Assembly (NCBI GenBank): GCA_020024465.1
Contig: JAHHTT010000006.1
Coordinates: forward strand, 4,532-68,531
Length of the DNA: 64,000 nucleotides
Reading direction: 5' to 3'
From: Odoribacter sp.
GTDB taxonomy: Bacteria; Bacteroidota; Bacteroidia; Bacteroidales; Marinifilaceae
The notes under the pieces were generated by a model. It saw only the letters and a program-made list of their open reading frames with translations, was not told the DNA's origin and ran no database searches. This document shows, piece by piece, positions 9,291 to 16,858 of the stretch (the stretch's first letter is position 1; every line of letters begins with the position of its first letter). Position numbers and translations under genes: made by a program.

Positions 9291-9767
9291 AAAACAGGTA
9301 TTTTTACGAGCCTTGTACGGGCAAGAGCCGCAAGCTCAACGACGAGGATATGGTAGAAATGCAGAAGTTTGGCATCCGACATTCTCCTGATGGAACGTGG
9401 ACAGTCTAAGGCTGTTACAGGCAAGGAACATCTGGAACGAAACGATTTCATCATTGAAAAGCAAAAAGCCGAACTGCAATACATGGATGCTGTAAAACAG
9501 CATAAGGAACACTGATAAATCTTGCCGCGCAGGAACTGAAACAGGTAAAATCAGAAATACGCACTGATAAATTCAAGAAGACAGCCACCAATGCAACCAC
9601 AGCTATAGCAAGTGGTGTCGGTTCTCTTTTCGTCAGTGGAAAATTGAAAGATTTGGAGCAAGCCAATGAAAGTTGGAGAATGGTTCAGAGAGCAGTTTGA
9701 TAGATTACGGCAAAACTTAAGAAAACCGACAGAAGAACCAAGAAAAAGCAGAGGATTCAAATTGTAA
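9291..9767 (+). pseudogene. Broken remnant of a mobilisation relaxase (MobV/Pre-like)
   Basis: Relaxase-like peptides occur in several frames on the plus strand. The first (9390-9515) reads MERGQSKAVTGKEHLER and then stops. The second, in another frame (about 9515-9710), reads NLAAQELKQVKSEIRTDKFK and on to TAIASGVGSLFVSGKLKDLE. The third (9666-9767) reads MKVGEWFREQFDRLRQ and ends GFKL. The motif (M/L)ERG followed by a coiled-coil tail recalls the C-terminal part of MobV/Pre plasmid-recombination relaxases of Bacteroides mobile elements. No catalytic N-terminal domain is present. The frameshifts show it is dead. The family call is from memory of such tails and is moderate. Confidence 0.5.
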
Positions 9768-9793
9768 CAGTCCTTTTAGGCATAATAATAAAT

Positions 9794-9820
9794 AGAGCAG
9801 CCTTTTATTTTAGCTACTCT
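9794..9820 (-). terminator. Probable terminator of the small regulatory operon
   Basis: Read on the minus strand, AGAGTAGC pairs with GCTGCTCT, allowing one U-G pair, around an AT-rich loop. It is followed by ATTTATTATT rather than a pure T run. It lies 22 bases after the stop of the winged-helix gene. Confidence 0.45.
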
Positions 9821-9842
9821 ATTTCTTGTGTAACAAATTGAA

Positions 9843-10127
9843 TTATAATTCAAAATAAGTTTTTAATGACTCTATATATTCTTCCATTGCTCTTTTCCCC
9901 GCTTCTGTTATTCTACAGGAAGTGCGAGGTTTCTTACCGATAAAATCTTTGGTCATTTGTATATATCCGGCACTACTTAATTTATCCAGTTGGACACTCA
10001 GATTTCCCGAAGTAGCATTTGTCTTTTCTTTTAAATAAGTAAAATCCGCTTCCTTTACAGATAATAGTAGAGTCATTATAGCCAACCTTAACTGAGAATG
10101 TATAAGCGGATTCAGTTCTTTGAACAT
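9843..10127 (-). CDS. Winged-helix transcriptional regulator (HTH_34/MarR-like)
   Basis: This 94-residue protein is a single winged-helix domain. A helical start (LNPLIHSQLRLAIMTLLL) leads into a recognition helix around NATSGNLSVQLDKLSSAGYI, followed by a wing (KDFIGKKPRTSCRITEAGK) and a dimerisation helix. Proteins of this size and plan bind DNA as dimers and often regulate their own operon. Its start overlaps the end of the upstream membrane-protein gene by 16 bases, so the two are translationally coupled. Two 17-base palindromic sites in the operon leader are natural candidates for its operators. Confidence 0.85.
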   Translation of the reverse strand: MFKELNPLIHSQLRLAIMTLLLSVKEADFTYLKEKTNATSGNLSVQLDKLSSAGYIQMTKDFIGKKPRTSCRITEAGKRAMEEYIESLKTYFEL

Positions 10128-10738
10128 TGCCTTATTGATTTTCTGTTAATAATATGCCCTGGAATAACCATCATAAAAACAAATGCCACGCCAAAATACA
10201 AATGCCAAAATGCCGTAGCACCATTTTGTAGGTTCAATGCCAATAACATGTATATAGCAATGAAGAAACTAAAAAGAGGCGTATAGACAAGTATCTTTTC
10301 ATTCATTATGATTCCGGTTATCGAAGTTCCAATGGCTGCATAAAGCAAACCCAACGGAAGCATAAGAGTAAAACTTATCTTATCCATACACAGTCCCAAT
10401 ATGATTATGGCAATAATGGTAAGGAAAAACAGTGTCCCGATGACAAACCAAGTGTTTATGATTGCCTTATCCATATAAGTTACCACACGGGGCTTTTCTT
10501 TTTTGTTCTTTATTCCGATGATAATATTTGGAACAAACATCAGGAACCACAAGGCAGCCCAAATAGGATTTGTCGTAAAGTAAACCAATCCGAATACAAT
10601 CACGGAAATAACGAATGCGGAATAACCGTAATAAAGGAAAATGTTACCACTTCCCACTTCAAGGTTCTGCTTTGTCTGCTTCAACATTTGAGAAATCAAT
10701 TCTAAACTGTCTTTCTCAGAAAAAGTGTTTTCTTTCAT
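10112..10738 (-). CDS. Polytopic membrane protein of unknown function
   Basis: This 208-residue protein has a short soluble N-terminus (MKENTFSEKDSLELISQMLK) and about six hydrophobic helices, with short basic loops such as IGIKNKKEKPR. No enzymatic motif is visible. It is encoded between a 58-residue ORF and a winged-helix regulator in one operon; regulator/membrane-protein pairs of this kind are common in Bacteroidota, but the function is not known. It could be a sensor or a small transporter; neither is supported by a motif. Confidence 0.75.
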   Translation of the reverse strand: MKENTFSEKDSLELISQMLKQTKQNLEVGSGNIFLYYGYSAFVISVIVFGLVYFTTNPIWAALWFLMFVPNIIIGIKNKKEKPRVVTYMDKAIINTWFVIGTLFFLTIIAIIILGLCMDKISFTLMLPLGLLYAAIGTSITGIIMNEKILVYTPLFSFFIAIYMLLALNLQNGATAFWHLYFGVAFVFMMVIPGHIINRKSIRQCSKN

Positions 10739-10741
10739 AGA

Positions 10742-10918
10742 TTACTTCGTTTTTCTATTTTCATTTATTTGTTTTCTTATATCGACCAAGGTAATTGAAA
10801 AACACCGACAATTTTCCTTAACCTCAATCTGTTTTGTTGCGCAATACTCGATTGGAATTTCATTTTCTTTGTCAAGTTGCCAGTTCCCATTTGTGTCATG
10901 AATCACATATAATCTCAT
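10742..10918 (-). CDS. Small 58-residue ORF, first gene of the regulatory operon
   Basis: The minus-strand reading frame begins with ATG at 10918 (MRLYVIHDTNGNWQLDKENE) and ends with TAA at 10742, three bases before the start of the membrane-protein gene. The product is soluble and charged, with three cysteines (one in YCATKQ, two in ENCRCF). I recognise no family. Tight spacing to the next gene, a promoter at the right distance upstream and a palindrome 17 bases before its ATG all support it being real. It could be a ligand-sensing or regulatory peptide; that is speculation. Confidence 0.6.
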   Translation of the reverse strand: MRLYVIHDTNGNWQLDKENEIPIEYCATKQIEVKENCRCFSITLVDIRKQINENRKTK

Positions 10919-10934
10919 GACTGTAAAATAAATT

Positions 10935-10951
10935 AGTTTATAAAATAAACC
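10935..10951. promoter_or_regulatory. Palindromic operator candidate, proximal site
   Basis: GTTTATAAAATAAAC at 10936-10950 has perfect six-base arms. With its flanks it matches the distal site at 11016-11032 in 15 of 17 positions. It lies in the transcribed leader just before the 58-residue ORF. Confidence 0.5.
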
Positions 10952-10968
10952 GGATACCGAATATTAAA

Positions 10969-10988
10969 GGAGAGTATTTCTTCTCTCC
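10969..10988. promoter_or_regulatory. Leader stem-loop between the two palindromes
   Basis: Arms GGAGAG and CTCTCC pair perfectly around an eight-base loop. It lies within the expected 5' leader of the three-gene operon. No T run follows, so it is not a terminator; it could stabilise the leader or be chance. Confidence 0.3.
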
Positions 10989-11003
10989 ATCATATTCTAT
11001 ATA

Positions 11004-11035
11004 CAAATATAAATAAGTTTATATTATAAACCAAA
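11004..11035 (-). promoter_or_regulatory. Promoter of the regulatory operon with embedded palindrome
   Basis: On the minus strand TTTG (11032-11035) is followed after exactly 20 bases by TATATTTG (11004-11011), a perfect TAnnTTTG -7 box. The distal palindrome GTTTATATTATAAAC (11017-11031) fills the spacer between the two boxes, so a bound repressor would exclude RNA polymerase. Transcription would start near 10998 and give a leader of about 80 bases before the 58-residue ORF. Confidence 0.65.
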
Positions 11036-11064
11036 CATTCTATCAACAATTTGAGGATTATCTT

Positions 11065-11100
11065 AAAAATAAGAACACCCAACTTTACATTCTTGGGTGT
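11065..11100 (-). terminator. Terminator downstream of tRNA-Ser
   Basis: On the minus strand ACACCCAA pairs with TTGGGTGT around a ten-base loop and is followed by TCTTATTTTT. It ends the tRNA transcript about 50 bases after the mature 3' end. Confidence 0.75.
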
Positions 11101-11146
11101 AAAATCGGGTGTTTGTTTTTTAATTTACTGACTTTCAGCGTTTTTG

Positions 11147-11234
11147 CGGAGAGTGGGGGATTCGAACCCCCGGTACAGTAATCCCGTACGACAGTTTAGC
11201 AAACTGTTGGTTTCAGCCACTCACCCAACTCTCC
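11147..11234 (-). tRNA. tRNA-Ser (anticodon GCU)
   Basis: The acceptor stem GGAGAGT pairs with ACTCTCC. The anticodon loop TTTGCTAAA sits on a CAG/CTG stem and gives GCU, reading AGC and AGU. A long variable arm (about CGTACGGGATTACTGTACC) is typical of serine tRNA, the T loop reads GGTTCGAATCC, and the discriminator base is G as expected. CCA is not encoded. The gene's 3' end faces the relaxase remnant side. Confidence 0.95.
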
Positions 11235-11312
11235 ATTGGTAGCACCGAATTGCGCTGACAAAAGTAGAGTATTTTTTTTAACTTACAAACTTTTAGGCTA
11301 CTTTTTCACTCA

Positions 11313-11765
11313 TTATTTCTTAAGTGTACACCCCCGACGCAGTTTATCAAATAGTCGGCGATGAAATTTATGCTCGGCTCTCTCTAATCTCCAAATTTTA
11401 GATGCAGGAACGACTTGCATTAATTTCCCATAATATTCTTTCTTGACATCACGCATTTTTTGTTCATGAGCTAAAATAAAATTAATAGAGGCTACATAAT
11501 CCGATTCCTTCATCTCTTTTGCTTCCTGCACTCTTTTACATTCAGCTCTCATCATTTTCTCAATATCTCTATATTTTCTCTGCATTTCATTATACAAAGG
11601 CCAAAAAACAGCAGCCTCTTCTGGGGACAACTCTAATTCCTGAGTAAAAAAAGCTACTTTTTGTGCTTCAAATTCTTTACGTTTTTCATCTGTCAGCTTA
11701 CCTGTCTGCGCAAAACAAATCCCTGTCCCAAATAAAAATAATATTATAAACAAATAATTCTTCAT
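11313..11765 (-). CDS. Spy/CpxP-like periplasmic protein linked to an ECF sigma factor
   Basis: This 150-residue protein has a signal peptide (about 1-19, ending CFAQ) and a charged all-helical body. The phrase ELELSPEEAAVFWPLYNEM matches the helical repeat of small periplasmic proteins annotated in Bacteroidota as sensors of ECF-type sigma factors, related to Spy/CpxP. It is the third gene after sigma and anti-sigma, 11 bases from the latter. It probably monitors the envelope or chaperones proteins there. It is very rich in Lys and Glu and has no enzymatic motif. Confidence 0.75.
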   Translation of the reverse strand: MKNYLFIILFLFGTGICFAQTGKLTDEKRKEFEAQKVAFFTQELELSPEEAAVFWPLYNEMQRKYRDIEKMMRAECKRVQEAKEMKESDYVASINFILAHEQKMRDVKKEYYGKLMQVVPASKIWRLERAEHKFHRRLFDKLRRGCTLKK

Positions 11766-11776
11766 ATAACCATTTT

Positions 11777-12163
11777 TTAGTAAACATCTGCCAATATCAA
11801 TTCATAGTTATCTATTTCGATTGCCAAATACTCAATAATTTCGTCATTCGTCGGATTGAACCCACTATCAAAAATATCATCTGCCAATATTTCTTCCTCC
11901 GAAGTGCCTTGAACAATCGTATCATTTAACAAATCCTCTCCCCTTTCCATCGCTATCGGGACCAGCATATACATACCGCCCATCATTACCACAAACATCG
12001 CCACAATACCGATATAAGGACGAAATACCTGTAAAAGATTCGACTTATGTATTTCCTTTTTACTTTCCGTAAGTTCCATAATCCTTTCTGTCAGTCTATC
12101 AAAATAACCATCAGGCACTGTAAACGGATTTTTTTCCCTATACTTTTCATTCATGTTTTCCAT
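11777..12163 (-). CDS. Small single-pass membrane anti-sigma-like protein
   Basis: This 128-residue protein has a cytosolic N-terminus with NPFTVPDGYFDRLTERIME, a phrase common in Bacteroidota anti-sigma-like proteins. One membrane helix follows at about 49-70 and then an acidic C-terminal tail. It starts six bases after the ECF sigma gene and precedes the Spy-like gene. The role as an anti-sigma factor is inferred from position, topology and the PDGYF phrase; there is no zinc-binding motif. Confidence 0.75.
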   Translation of the reverse strand: MENMNEKYREKNPFTVPDGYFDRLTERIMELTESKKEIHKSNLLQVFRPYIGIVAMFVVMMGGMYMLVPIAMERGEDLLNDTIVQGTSEEEILADDIFDSGFNPTNDEIIEYLAIEIDNYELILADVY

Positions 12164-12169
12164 TACCGA

Positions 12170-12733
12170 TTAATTTAAGGTATCTACAATTTTAAGAGTT
12201 GCCTCCACTTTTTGCACGGCATTATGATACGTTGCCTTTAAAGTGCCGATCGCCACACCCAATGTCTGCGAAATTTCTTCATAAGACATATCATCAAAAT
12301 AACGCATATTGAAAACAATACGTTGCCTATCAGACAACATCAAGATAGCACACTGCAATTCTTTTTGGATTTTATCTTCAGAAAAAAAGTATTTGTCACT
12401 TTCTAAGGTATTGATCAAAAAATCAGAAATTTCATCTGAATTACCATAAACCTTACGTCTTTTTTCATTCAAAAAATTCAAAGCCTCATTGGTTGCTATC
12501 CGACAAATCCAAGTATAAAGCTTTGATTCAAAACGAAATTCTTTTAAACGCTGCCATGTTTTTACAAAGACATTTTGCAAAATGTCATCTGTATCTTCAT
12601 GACTTATGACAATTTTACGTATATGCCAATAAAGACGCTCTTTATACTTGTCTACCAACAATCTGAATGCATCCTGTTCACGATTGCTGTCGTGAAATAA
12701 TTTGAGGATAGCATCATCTTCAATTACATTCAT
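12170..12733 (-). CDS. ECF RNA polymerase sigma factor (RpoE-like)
   Basis: This 187-residue protein has region 2 around residues 20-85 (DTDDILQNVFVKTWQRL) and region 4 around 125-180 (LSDRQRIVFNMRYFDDMSYE, then a helix-turn-helix). It differs from the FecI-like sigmas at the two ends of the window: its partner is a small membrane protein and not FecR, and no transporter is linked. With the acyltransferase and glycosyltransferase genes just upstream on the same strand, it may govern an envelope response. The gap to the upstream gene is 52 bases and no terminator is visible there. Confidence 0.92.
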   Translation of the reverse strand: MNVIEDDAILKLFHDSNREQDAFRLLVDKYKERLYWHIRKIVISHEDTDDILQNVFVKTWQRLKEFRFESKLYTWICRIATNEALNFLNEKRRKVYGNSDEISDFLINTLESDKYFFSEDKIQKELQCAILMLSDRQRIVFNMRYFDDMSYEEISQTLGVAIGTLKATYHNAVQKVEATLKIVDTLN

Positions 12734-12785
12734 GATACATTCTTCATTTACTTTCTATTCTTAGACAAATCCATTACAGAAAAGT

Positions 12786-13784
12786 TTATTCCATCAGCTC
12801 TGAAAATGTACGTACTCTTTTAAAATAATAGCGGAATATTAAACTACGAGGATAAATACAAGCATCACGCCGAGTTCCGACTCCATGTTTATAATGCTTT
12901 TTCAACAAGAGAAACTCGCGGTAAGCCTGTATTACAGATTTGACATGAGACCACTCCCCTTTAAACAAAAACATTAACATTGCAGCACAATCCAAAAACC
13001 ATCTCTGCCAACAGACACGTTTCCATTCACAACGACTCAGATTTTTATATAACATCAACAAATTATTCCGATAGTTCAAAAACAATTTGCGAGGATGGTC
13101 CATCGGCAAAGAACCTCCTCCCAAATGATACACAACAGAATCCGGACAAACATTCAATTTTCTTCCAGCATTCCGCAAACGCCAACACATATCAATCTCT
13201 TCCATATGAGCAAAAAAACGCTCATCCAAACCTCCCACCTGCATATAGGCTTCCCGACGTATACACAATGCCGCACCACTACACCAAAACACCTCCCGCA
13301 CATCATTGTATTGTCCTTCATCTGTTTCAAGAGTACCCAATATCCGACCCCGGCAAAACGGGAAGCCCAAATAATCAATAAAGCCTCCACAAGCTCCTGC
13401 ATATTCAAAACATTTCTTATCTTTATAAGCTTTGATTTTAGGCTGTACCGCTACAACATTATGATCCTTTTCCAAAAGATCGACCAATGGCTCCAACCAT
13501 CCTTCAGAAACCTCAACATCACTGTTTAACAACACTACGATCTCTTCCCCCTGCATAGCAATAGCACGGTTATAGCCTCCTGCAAATCCATAATTATTGT
13601 CAAATTGTATATACTCTACTTCGGGAAACATTGTATGCATCATCGTTGCGGAACCATCAGAAGAAGCATTATCAACCACAATAACTTTTCCTATTTCAGG
13701 ATTGGTATTCCGAATTACAGATGGCAAAAACTCCTGCAATAATTTTTCCCCATTCCAATTCAATATAATAACAGCAACTTTCAT
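12786..13784 (-). CDS. Glycosyltransferase family 2
   Basis: This 332-residue enzyme has the GT-A fold entry VAVIILNWNGEKLLQEFLPS, the nucleotide-sugar region VVDNASSDGSATMM, an acidic metal-site region LLNSDVEVSEGW near residue 87, and an acceptor region with FFAHMEEIDMCWRL. This is the rhamnosyltransferase-like branch of GT2 used in cell-surface polysaccharide or lipid-linked glycan synthesis. A C-terminal amphipathic region suggests membrane association. It starts three bases after the LpxL-type gene ends, so the two probably modify the same envelope glycolipid. Donor and acceptor are unknown. Confidence 0.88.
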   Translation of the reverse strand: MKVAVIILNWNGEKLLQEFLPSVIRNTNPEIGKVIVVDNASSDGSATMMHTMFPEVEYIQFDNNYGFAGGYNRAIAMQGEEIVVLLNSDVEVSEGWLEPLVDLLEKDHNVVAVQPKIKAYKDKKCFEYAGACGGFIDYLGFPFCRGRILGTLETDEGQYNDVREVFWCSGAALCIRREAYMQVGGLDERFFAHMEEIDMCWRLRNAGRKLNVCPDSVVYHLGGGSLPMDHPRKLFLNYRNNLLMLYKNLSRCEWKRVCWQRWFLDCAAMLMFLFKGEWSHVKSVIQAYREFLLLKKHYKHGVGTRRDACIYPRSLIFRYYFKRVRTFSELME

Positions 13785-13787
13785 TTC

Positions 13788-14663
13788 CTAATTTATTTCC
13801 CTTTTATGTTTCCAACGACGATGCGACCATAACCACAATTCCGGTTTTTCCTGAATATAACGTTCCAACATATGCGTGTGCATACGAGTTAATTCTCCCG
13901 GTTCTAAAGCATCGGGATTATTGCATAAGTCCATAATATCCACTTCATAATAACCCCGTTTCACTTTTCGCATCCGCAGAGATACGACAGGAAGATTAAA
14001 CTTACGGGCAATTTTTTCAGTACCAATCAATACAGGAGTATCTTGATGAAGAAATTCCATCCAGAAATTCAAATTTGCCGCATTAGGAGTCTGATCACCA
14101 ATAAAAGCAGCAAAGAAGAGGCGTCCTATCCGACGATTATTTACAATTTCGCGCAGCACATCATTTTTAGGCACAGGCTTTGCGCCAAAACGCGAACGAA
14201 TCTGATGCATCATATTGTCAAACACTAAATTATGAAGCGGTTTATATAAAGTAAAAAAATCAACATCTTTAGACATCCACAAACTATAAGAAGCCATCCA
14301 CTCCCAATTACCATAATGCCCCAATACAACAATAAGACTTCTCCCTTCTTTCAAATAACGCTGCACCACTTCATTATTGTTAAAAACACACCTACGCTTT
14401 ATCTCCTCTGCCGACATATTCCACATCCGATACGACTCAACAAAAAAATCACATAAGTGATGATAAAAACCCTTGGCAATACCGATCAATTCAGCTTCGG
14501 ATTTGTCAGGAAAAGAATTTTTCAAATTCATCATCACGACCTTACGCCGATAACCTATTACATAATAAAGCAAAACATAACATACATCTGCAAATAAATA
14601 TAACACCCGCAACGGCAAAAGACTCAACACCCAAACAATTCCATATAAAATTTTTGACAACAT
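13788..14663 (-). CDS. LpxL/HtrB-type lipid A acyltransferase
   Basis: This 291-residue protein has an N-terminal hydrophobic anchor and the catalytic HX4(D/E) motif in LGHYGNWEW near residue 116. Later segments are typical of the family: FFAAFIGDQTPNAANLNFWM and EKPELWLWSHRRWKHK near the C-terminus. It transfers a fatty acyl chain to a lipid A precursor at the inner membrane. It leads a minus-strand run with a glycosyltransferase and an ECF sigma unit. A -7 box lies about 50 bases upstream. Confidence 0.9.
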   Translation of the reverse strand: MLSKILYGIVWVLSLLPLRVLYLFADVCYVLLYYVIGYRRKVVMMNLKNSFPDKSEAELIGIAKGFYHHLCDFFVESYRMWNMSAEEIKRRCVFNNNEVVQRYLKEGRSLIVVLGHYGNWEWMASYSLWMSKDVDFFTLYKPLHNLVFDNMMHQIRSRFGAKPVPKNDVLREIVNNRRIGRLFFAAFIGDQTPNAANLNFWMEFLHQDTPVLIGTEKIARKFNLPVVSLRMRKVKRGYYEVDIMDLCNNPDALEPGELTRMHTHMLERYIQEKPELWLWSHRRWKHKREIN

Positions 14664-14712
14664 AATGATCTCTACAATTTATCATATCACATTCTCTAAT
14701 CAGAAATTGCTA

Positions 14713-14720
14713 CAAAAGTA
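14713..14720 (-). promoter_or_regulatory. -7 element for the LpxL-type gene
   Basis: TACTTTTG on the minus strand fits TAnnTTTG and lies 49 bases before the ATG. A TTG at 14744-14746 is 23 bases further up, a little beyond the usual spacing, so the -33 box is uncertain. Confidence 0.5.
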
Positions 14721-14767
14721 CAAAGAGTTCATTTAAAAACAGACAATTAAAAGACAATAAAAATTAA

Positions 14768-14799
14768 TTTGCCACTTTCATAATTTATTACTATTTTCG
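14768..14799 (+). promoter_or_regulatory. Promoter of the DUF349 gene
   Basis: TTTG (14768-14771) is followed after 20 bases by TATTTTCG (14792-14799), one base off the TAnnTTTG consensus. It is divergent from the acyltransferase promoter and gives a leader of about 90 bases. Confidence 0.5.
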
Positions 14800-14896
14800 T
14801 GAATTCAATAAAGCATTGGGATCATCAAATAAAGTGATGATTAATTAACCAAAGCACATTGCATCTGGTACACATACACTTAACTGCTGACGAATT

Positions 14897-16717
14897 ATGG
14901 AGCAAGAAAACAACATCAGAGACATTAACACTGCAGATGAGCAACTCATCAATCATGAAGGAACCACTGCCGAACCAGCGAAAGAAGTTATAGGAATCCC
15001 CGTTATTGATTTCTCGACTTTTTCAACCGAAGAAATTGTAAAACATCTGCAAAAGCTGATGGAACAATATCCCATGAATTTATTAAAAGACATCATGGAT
15101 ACTCTTCCAGAAGTATTTGAATCCAAATACAAAGCAGAATACAATACGGCATTAGCCGCGTTCACTGCCGATGGAGATAGTCCGGATAATTTTGAATATA
15201 AAAACGACAGTAAAGAATCTTTCAACCAATTGTATAAAATCTACAGAGACAAACGTAGCGCACAAAACAGACAAGCAGAAGCCGAAAGAGAAGAGAATCT
15301 AAAAACCAAACAAGGAATCATTGAGGAACTGAAAGTATTGATTCAAAAAGAAGAGTCCATGGACAAAACGTTCCAAGAATTCCGTGAATTACAAGAACGG
15401 TGGAAAAACACCGGTCCTGTGCCACAAGCCCAACTTAATGGATTGTTAGAAACGTATCATCACCATGTTGAAAATTTCTACAATTACATAAAAATCAACA
15501 AAGAGCTTCGCGATTTAGATCTCAAACACAATCTGGAAGAAAAAACAGCACTGTGCGAAGAAGCTGAAAAGCTAGATAAAGGGAATGACATCACAGGTGC
15601 ATTTAAACAACTTCAACTTTTACATGCCCGCTGGAAAGAAATCGGCCCCATCCCCAAAGAGCAAAAAGAATCGCTGTGGGAAAGATTTAAAAATGCCAGT
15701 ACGCAAATAAACGACAAGTACCATAAATTTTTCGAAACTTTAAAAGAAGAACAGGAAAATAATTTACGGATTAAAGAAGAATTGTGCACGAAAGCAGAGG
15801 CAATTACATCCGAAGAATACAAGACCATGGCCCAATGGCAAGCTGCCACACAAAAAATCCTTGACCTGCAACAAGAATGGAAACAATCTGGCAATGTACC
15901 ACAAAAAGAACGCACTCGGATATATAAAAAATTCAGAAGTATCTGCGACATTTTTTTCGAAAAGAAACGTGCATTCCATGCTGAATTAGATATTGAATTG
16001 GAAAAGAATCTGCAATTGAAAATCGCTCTTTGCGAAAAAGTAGAAGCAATCAAAGACAGCACAGACTGGAAAACCACAACAGACAAAATCATTGCCTGTC
16101 AAAAAGAATGGAAAAAAATCGGTCCTGCTCCACGCAAATACTCCAACAAAGTATGGGCAAGATTCCGCGCAGCATGTGATGTTTTCTTCAATAACAAAAG
16201 TCTGCATTTCAAAGACAAGGATGCAGAACAGGAACAAAATCTAGAACTGAAAAAAGCACTGATAGAAGAGGTAAAACTATTTTCTCTCAGCAAAAACATC
16301 GAGGAAGACATTGAAAAATTGAAAGATTTTCAAAATCGCTGGAACAAAATAGGTTTTGTTCCCATCAAAGAAAAAGATACCATACAAGAAGAATTCAGAA
16401 GTTCTATCAACCATTGGTTTGATCAATTGAACCTGGACGAATTCGATCGCAATCTGGAACGCTTCCGAGCCAAAATCAGCTCTTTAGACTCAGACGAGAA
16501 CAAAGAATACAAGATTATCAACGAACGCGAAAAACTTGTAACCAAAATTCACCAGCTAGAGACGGACATCCACACTTGGGAAAACAACATTGGCTTCATT
16601 GCCAAATCCAACAAATCCCAAGGACTCTTAAATGAATTAGAATCGAAAATCGATAAAACCCGCCAACGTTTAAATCTCCTGCAAGAAAAACTAAAAGCAT
16701 TGGATGAGATGATTTAA
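14897..16717 (+). CDS. DUF349 repeat coiled-coil protein
   Basis: This 606-residue protein has an N-terminal segment of about 130 residues and then at least five DUF349 repeats spaced about 75-80 residues apart. Each carries a W...G.(V/I/A)P signature: RWKNTGPVP, RWKEIGPIP, EWKQSGNVP, EWKKIGPAP and RWNKIGFVP. A C-terminal coiled coil follows (LETDIHTWENN and LLQEKLKALDEM). There is no signal peptide, so it is cytoplasmic. DUF349 proteins are widespread in Bacteroidota and their biochemical role is not settled. It stands alone between its own promoter and a strong terminator. Confidence 0.88.
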   Translation: MEQENNIRDINTADEQLINHEGTTAEPAKEVIGIPVIDFSTFSTEEIVKHLQKLMEQYPMNLLKDIMDTLPEVFESKYKAEYNTALAAFTADGDSPDNFEYKNDSKESFNQLYKIYRDKRSAQNRQAEAEREENLKTKQGIIEELKVLIQKEESMDKTFQEFRELQERWKNTGPVPQAQLNGLLETYHHHVENFYNYIKINKELRDLDLKHNLEEKTALCEEAEKLDKGNDITGAFKQLQLLHARWKEIGPIPKEQKESLWERFKNASTQINDKYHKFFETLKEEQENNLRIKEELCTKAEAITSEEYKTMAQWQAATQKILDLQQEWKQSGNVPQKERTRIYKKFRSICDIFFEKKRAFHAELDIELEKNLQLKIALCEKVEAIKDSTDWKTTTDKIIACQKEWKKIGPAPRKYSNKVWARFRAACDVFFNNKSLHFKDKDAEQEQNLELKKALIEEVKLFSLSKNIEEDIEKLKDFQNRWNKIGFVPIKEKDTIQEEFRSSINHWFDQLNLDEFDRNLERFRAKISSLDSDENKEYKIINEREKLVTKIHQLETDIHTWENNIGFIAKSNKSQGLLNELESKIDKTRQRLNLLQEKLKALDEMI

Positions 16718-16757
16718 AACAATCAGATACAGACCATCCATTTATGACATAAAGGTT

Positions 16758-16806
16758 AAAGGTTAAAAGCAAAAGTATAATTCTTTACTTTTAACCTTTT
16801 TCTTTT
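16758..16806 (+). terminator. Terminator of the DUF349 gene
   Basis: Perfect 12-base arms AAAGGTTAAAAG and CTTTTAACCTTT enclose an 18-base loop and run into TTTCTTTTT. Confidence 0.75.
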
Positions 16807-16819
16807 TACTGTAATTTCT

Positions 16820-16827
16820 TACCTTTG
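16820..16827 (+). promoter_or_regulatory. -7 element for pyrG
   Basis: TACCTTTG fits TAnnTTTG and lies 31 bases before the GTG start of pyrG. No clear TTG is present at the -33 distance, where the terminator's T run falls. Confidence 0.5.
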
Positions 16828-16858
16828 TCACTTTGATAAATCACTAAATCAATATACA

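Noticed and set aside
9126..9356. A 76-codon open frame crossing the terminator after the PKD-like gene
   Set aside because: It overlaps the end of a real gene and runs through a perfect terminator hairpin; the frames needed for the relaxase remnant differ.
9740..9767. GGATTCAAATTG near the relaxase remnant as a possible att copy of the tRNA-Ser T-loop (GGATTCGAACC)
   Set aside because: The match is short, has mismatches and is explained by the C-terminal codons of the remnant (GFKL and stop).
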